Shown one piece after another: positions 60,795 through 64,000 of a stretch of DNA of 64,000 nucleotides (position 1 is its first letter; every line of letters begins with the position of its first letter). A model generated the notes under the pieces. It worked only from the letters and a program-made list of their open reading frames with translations. It searched no databases and was not told where the DNA came from. Origin of the DNA: Halorarum halophilum (lineage in GTDB: Archaea > Halobacteriota > Halobacteria > Halobacteriales > Haloferacaceae). The DNA lies in NCBI RefSeq assembly GCF_013401515.1, contig NZ_CP058529.1, positions 930,001-994,000 on the forward strand, given 5' to 3'. A program made the position numbers and the translations under genes.

Positions 60795-61202
60795 GTGAGC
60801 GATCCCGACACCGATCGGACGGAGGTGCGCGTGAAACTCCCCCGATACCAGAAGGAGGAGTGGGCCGACGACGCCGACGACCTGGACATGTCGCAGGCCG
60901 AGTTCGTCCGTACGATGGTCCAGGCGGGCCGCAGCGACCTCGGACTGGAAGCCGACACCGCGCCCCAGGCGACCGCCAGCGCGGAACCCACTTCCGAAGG
61001 CGTTGACCCCCGGGGTGGCGGCCTCGAAGAGCGGATCCTCCGGGTTCTTCGGCAGGAGGAGGCCATGTCGTGGGACGACCTACTCGAGGAGGTGGTCGGC
61101 GACCTCGAGGACCGACTCGACGAGACGATGGGCGAGTTGCAGCAGTCGGGACGCGTGAGGTTCAGCGGCCGCGACGGGGGGTACGTGTTGACCGATGAGT
61201 AG
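60795..61202 (+). CDS. DUF5805-like protein, putative integrase-associated regulator
   Basis: A 135-residue protein. Residues 6-48 look like a ribbon-helix-helix DNA-binding domain (EVRVKLPRYQKEEWADDADD; LDMSQAEFVRTMVQAG). A linker is followed by a winged-helix-like C-terminal half (LEERILRVLRQEEAMSWDDL; LQQSGRVRFSGRDGGYVLTD). I match it from memory to DUF5805, which often sits beside haloarchaeal integrases. The GTG at 60795 is chosen; TTG 60765 is in frame. Its last 8 bases overlap the integrase start (ATGAGTAG). Confidence 0.8.
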   Translation: MSDPDTDRTEVRVKLPRYQKEEWADDADDLDMSQAEFVRTMVQAGRSDLGLEADTAPQATASAEPTSEGVDPRGGGLEERILRVLRQEEAMSWDDLLEEVVGDLEDRLDETMGELQQSGRVRFSGRDGGYVLTDE

Positions 61203-62268
61203 CGCCGACGACTCCGACGTCGACGACCCCGCCGATTCGGTCGGGTACTTCCTCCAGGACATGGAGTTCCACGGCAAGAGCGACCGGACGCGACGGGAGT
61301 ACGGCCGCGTCCTCCGGCGGTTCGAGTCCTTCCTCTCGGGCGGCGGGCCGTCCGGGTCCGTGGGGATCGAACCCGGCGACGCGTCCCACCGCGACTGCAT
61401 GGCGTTCGTCCACGATCTTCGCCGTGACCCCGACCTCGCCGACTCGACGGTCGCGACGTACGCGGCGTACCTCCACCGCTTCTACGCGTACATGACGCAG
61501 GTCGGGACCTTCGACGCGAACCCGATGGCGCTCGTGATGGAGGAACTCGACGAACGAATCGACACCGACCCGACCCGCCGGGAGATCTCGGTCCCCCGGA
61601 TGCGGGCGTTCGTGGCAGAGATCGATCACCCTCTGGAGCGGGCACTGGTGGTGACGCTCCTGAAAACCGGGATGCGGGTGGGGGAGCTGTGCAACCTCGA
61701 CCTCCGGGACCTCTCGCTCTCCCGCGACCTCGACGGATTCGACGTCGGAGGGAGGGCACAGCTCGACGGCCGCCCGGACTCGCTGTACGTCGCGTCCGAA
61801 CCGACCGTCGGTGAGGTGTATAACGGCGAGGAGCGTACCGCCTCGAACAAGCGCAAGCGCGGCACCGTCGTCCCCGTCGATGACGAACTCGAACGGACGC
61901 TCCTCCGGTGGCTCGCCGTCCGGCCGGACCCGGTCTCACCCGCCGAACCGCTGTTCGTCGGAACCGCGAGCGGATGGGGCGAACGGCTCACCCCCGAACA
62001 GGTCCAACGCGTCGTCCGCGACCACGCGACCGCCATGGGCTGGTACGAGTCGGGCGCCGGGGCCGCAGAGAACGTCACGCCCCACTACTTCCGACACTTC
62101 TTCACGACACACCTCCGGGACCGGACCGGGGAGCGCGGCGTCGTGAAGTACCTCCGCGGCGACGTCGCGAAGGACATCATCGACACCTACACGCACAACT
62201 GGGGCGACAACGTCCGCGAGACGTACGAGCGACACATCTACTCGCTTCTCGACTTACCGCCGAGGTGA
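61195..62268 (+). CDS. Tyrosine recombinase/integrase (XerA-like)
   Basis: A 357-residue phage-integrase-family enzyme. SAM-like N-terminal domain about 15-115 (DRTRREYGRVLRRFESFL). Catalytic residues: R161 in TGMRVGEL, K219 or K221 in ASNKRKRG, H297 and R300 in HYFRHFF, H334 in THNW, and Y344 in ETYERH. Most parts are intact, so it is probably active. The start overlaps the DUF5805-like stop, which indicates co-expression. It may mobilise the flanking gene-poor region or act as a chromosome-dimer resolvase. Confidence 0.93.
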   Translation: MSSADDSDVDDPADSVGYFLQDMEFHGKSDRTRREYGRVLRRFESFLSGGGPSGSVGIEPGDASHRDCMAFVHDLRRDPDLADSTVATYAAYLHRFYAYMTQVGTFDANPMALVMEELDERIDTDPTRREISVPRMRAFVAEIDHPLERALVVTLLKTGMRVGELCNLDLRDLSLSRDLDGFDVGGRAQLDGRPDSLYVASEPTVGEVYNGEERTASNKRKRGTVVPVDDELERTLLRWLAVRPDPVSPAEPLFVGTASGWGERLTPEQVQRVVRDHATAMGWYESGAGAAENVTPHYFRHFFTTHLRDRTGERGVVKYLRGDVAKDIIDTYTHNWGDNVRETYERHIYSLLDLPPR

Positions 62269-63282
62269 CTCGGAGGGTAGTCAGGTGATGTTCGTCCGCA
62301 GAACCGGTCGAGACGGGGCTAACGTGATCGAGACGTCGGGAACGGGTGGCGCGACGCCTCCCTCTGCCCTATCCCGATGAACAGGATCGCCTGCTCAGAG
62401 ACGATCCCGAAGGTCGACAACTGATGGCTTCCGCCGTGGATCGCCTGTCGCGGTCGACGTATACCGGTTCGGGTATTGCGGTGTCGAGCTCCGAACGTCG
62501 ACTCGATCGAACAGACGGACGATGGCTGTCCGAAACGCGGGCTGACTCCCCTGGGCACCCGCGCCACATCGTCGGCTTCACCCCACGAGATCACCACTGA
62601 GCCCGTCTCGACGGTACTGGAATCGGGTGCAGACTGGGGCTCACGGCGGAGTTATCGAGCGGCCCATTCCGGCGGTTGATTTTGTCTCCAACCTCGAGGG
62701 CGTCGGAACGGCCGGCTCGCGCTTTCGACGTTACCGTCGACGCTGATTTCGGACTCCGCCGACCGATGAGGAGTCCCGCCGACAGGCGGACAGTCACGGT
62801 TCGTCCCGCCACCTGGCTAGTTCCCGAATCCGCCGTTGAGGCGTTCGAGACAGTACTCAGTTCCGGAATGAAGGTAATCAGGGGGCGCCTTCGTCGCGAC
62901 ATATAAACCTTATACGGCTATAGCAAAGTGTAGTGTATGTGTGCCCACCAGCGATGGCGCTCTCGGGACAATCGACCGCGCCTGCGTCTCGGCGAACGGG
63001 GCGCGTGCCATCGAATCCGCGAATCTGGCTTTCCCCGGTTGATCGATAACCACTACAAATGGCCGGAGGTCCGACCCGGGTGATCACGAAGCCCCGTTTC
63101 GACCGAGATTCGTCGGGCGACGCTCGCAACACGCGTTTTGGTTCGATGCGTACCAGTCGCAGGCGACGAGTAGAGGTCCGGGGAACGCGGGAGGCTTCCG
63201 AGGGAGTGGAACACCCAGAGCCGCCGGTTCGATGGGGCTGAGCGGCGGTATCTTTCATTAGCAGGGACGTGTCCACTCGACC
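62269..63282. other. Gene-poor region right of the integrase
   Basis: About 1 kb without a gene I can support. Weak frames at 62346-62600 and 62676-62906 lack acidic composition and start signals. ATATAAACCTTATA at 62901-62914 is the best TATA-like element in the gap, with a possible short basic frame after it (62937-63083), which I do not accept. An AT-rich site just before 63283 drives the aldolase gene. The region looks like decayed insert material. Confidence 0.5.
63249..63260 (+). promoter_or_regulatory. TATA-like element of the aldolase gene
   Basis: TATCTTTCATTA lies 23-34 bases upstream of the GTG at 63283, so transcription would begin at about the start codon and the mRNA would be leaderless. 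Confidence 0.5.
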
Positions 63283-64000
63283 GTGAAACGAACGACCATC
63301 GCCGAACGACTGGAGACCGGCGCCGACGTGCTCGGCGCGCGAACGGTGACGATGAGCCCGTCGATGGTCGAGGTGTACGGCCACCTCGGACTCGACTTCA
63401 CGTGGCTCGACTTCGAGCACTGCGGCGGAAGCCCGTCGGACAGCGACCTCCTCGAGCGGTACACGCGCGCCGCCGACGTCGCCGACGTAGACCTCCTCGT
63501 CCGACTCCCCCAGGGGGACCCGTCGCTCGTCCGCAAGGTGCTGGACACGGGCGTCCGTACCCTGCTCGTCCCGCAGGTCGAACGTCCGGGGGACATCCGA
63601 CCCGCGATCGAGGCCTCGAGGTTCACCTACGACGGCGCACCCGGGACGCGGGGGAGCGGCATCGGCCGGGACAACGTCTGGACCGCCGAGATTCCGGACG
63701 ACGTCGACGAGGTGGATTCGGAGATCGCCGTCGGCTGCATGATCGAGACGCGCACGGCGGTCGAGAACGTCGAGGAGATACTCTCCGTGCCGGGACTGGG
63801 CTTCGTCGTAATCGGCCCGTCGGACCTCTCCATCTCATACGGCCACCCCTTCGACCGGGACCACCCCGAGGTTCGGGACGCGATAGACACCGTCCGGGAG
63901 GCGTGCCTCGACGCCGACGTCCCGGTCGGCGGCGTGACCGACGACACCGACGACGCCCGGACGAAACTGGACGAGGGATACCGGCTCCTCCGGGTCGGCG
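63283..64000 (+). CDS. HpcH/HpaI-family aldolase, C-terminus beyond window
   Basis: 239 codons are in the window. The opening RLETGADVLGARTVTMSPSM, GLDFTWLDFEHCGGSPSD with the Asp-Glu-His region, LVRLPQGDPSLVRKVLDTGV and IGPSDLSISYGHP are family motifs of 2-keto-3-deoxy acid aldolases, class II metal-dependent. Such enzymes cleave 2-keto-3-deoxy-glucarate or -rhamnonate to pyruvate and an aldehyde. GTG start; the protein is probably 250-260 residues. It may belong to a sugar-acid pathway related to dgoD at the left end, though 60 kb apart. Confidence 0.9.
   Translation, partial: MKRTTIAERLETGADVLGARTVTMSPSMVEVYGHLGLDFTWLDFEHCGGSPSDSDLLERYTRAADVADVDLLVRLPQGDPSLVRKVLDTGVRTLLVPQVERPGDIRPAIEASRFTYDGAPGTRGSGIGRDNVWTAEIPDDVDEVDSEIAVGCMIETRTAVENVEEILSVPGLGFVVIGPSDLSISYGHPFDRDHPEVRDAIDTVREACLDADVPVGGVTDDTDDARTKLDEGYRLLRVG

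Noticed and set aside
62676-62906. 76-codon frame right of the integrase
   Set aside because: Arg/Ser-rich with no haloarchaeal acidic bias and no family resemblance; an equally long frame exists on the opposite strand.
62937-63083. 48-residue frame after a good TATA-like element
   Set aside because: Strongly basic composition and codon use unlike the neighbouring genes; the TATA-like site alone does not make it a gene.
1-64000. CRISPR array or complete insertion sequence
   Set aside because: No regularly spaced repeats of 25-40 bases and no transposase-like protein with flanking inverted repeats are visible.

Overview
The window is chromosomal DNA of a halophilic archaeon (class Halobacteria). 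The evidence is high GC with strong GC3 bias, very acidic predicted proteins, archaeal information-processing genes (archaeal-type GltX, 20S proteasome subunits, Dph2, archaeal S-adenosylmethionine synthetase, MptE-type pterokinase), F420/LLM-type oxidoreductase, Tat-type lipoprotein signals, TATA/BRE promoters and many leaderless or GTG starts. I cannot name the genus. I see no rRNA, no tRNA, no CRISPR array and no complete insertion sequence.

Layout. 1-1.7 kb: start of an SDR and a D-galactonate dehydratase. 1.8-7 kb: small conserved genes (BolA, membrane protein), a frameshifted creatininase-family gene, a MOSC protein, proteasome alpha, a DUF1508 protein and a secreted SNase-lamin-tail lipoprotein. 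7-8.6 kb: dihydrofolate reductase and thymidylate synthase, a two-gene operon. 9-16.8 kb: metallo-beta-lactamase (MBL) hydrolase, a P-loop ATPase coupled to a small conserved gene, superoxide dismutase, MFS transporter, DJ-1/PfpI protein, a 46-residue zinc-ribbon protein, photolyase and an LLM oxidoreductase overlapping a winged-helix regulator. 17.8-20.5 kb: a divergent proteasome beta-type subunit, then MptE and dihydropteroate synthase, which together with DHFR/TS put much of pterin/folate and dTMP metabolism in this window. 20.7-30.9 kb: TrmJ-like methyltransferase, MaoC, GltX, cysteine synthase, thioredoxin-like protein, SAM synthetase, CYTH phosphatase/cyclase, FKBP with a chaperonin-like Gly-Met stretch and a YlbF-family protein. 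31-36.7 kb: glycosyltransferase, MinD-like and RecA-like ATPases, Ca/Na exchanger, PhzF and Dph2. 36.7-46.9 kb: lipoprotein, a pair of paralogous membrane proteins flanking a LOG-like gene, Sir2, UlaG-like MBL, UspA, an acidic coiled-coil protein with a HisG-like neighbour, AI-2E transporter and an SDR.

46.9-49.9 kb is lower in GC and looks disturbed: a CNNM/CorC transporter and a 5'-truncated double-USP gene lie between long empty stretches. 49.9-52.7 kb has BtpA, a PfkB kinase and a metallophosphoesterase. 52.9-59.9 kb is a complete dpp/opp-type ABC importer operon (binding protein, two permeases, two ATPases) ending in a hairpin terminator. 59.9-63.3 kb is an integrase island: AT-rich non-coding DNA, a DUF5805-type gene overlapping a tyrosine recombinase, then about 1 kb with no convincing gene. 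The window closes inside an HpcH/HpaI-type aldolase.

The strongest leads are the HisG-like protein paired with a large coiled-coil protein, the beta-type proteasome paralogue with an 8-residue propeptide, a roughly 100-residue insertion between the cysteine pairs of DppF, intergenic hairpins and a shared 3' element at two gene ends, and the disrupted creatininase and USP genes. None of these is proven to be a new system; each is stated with what would test it.
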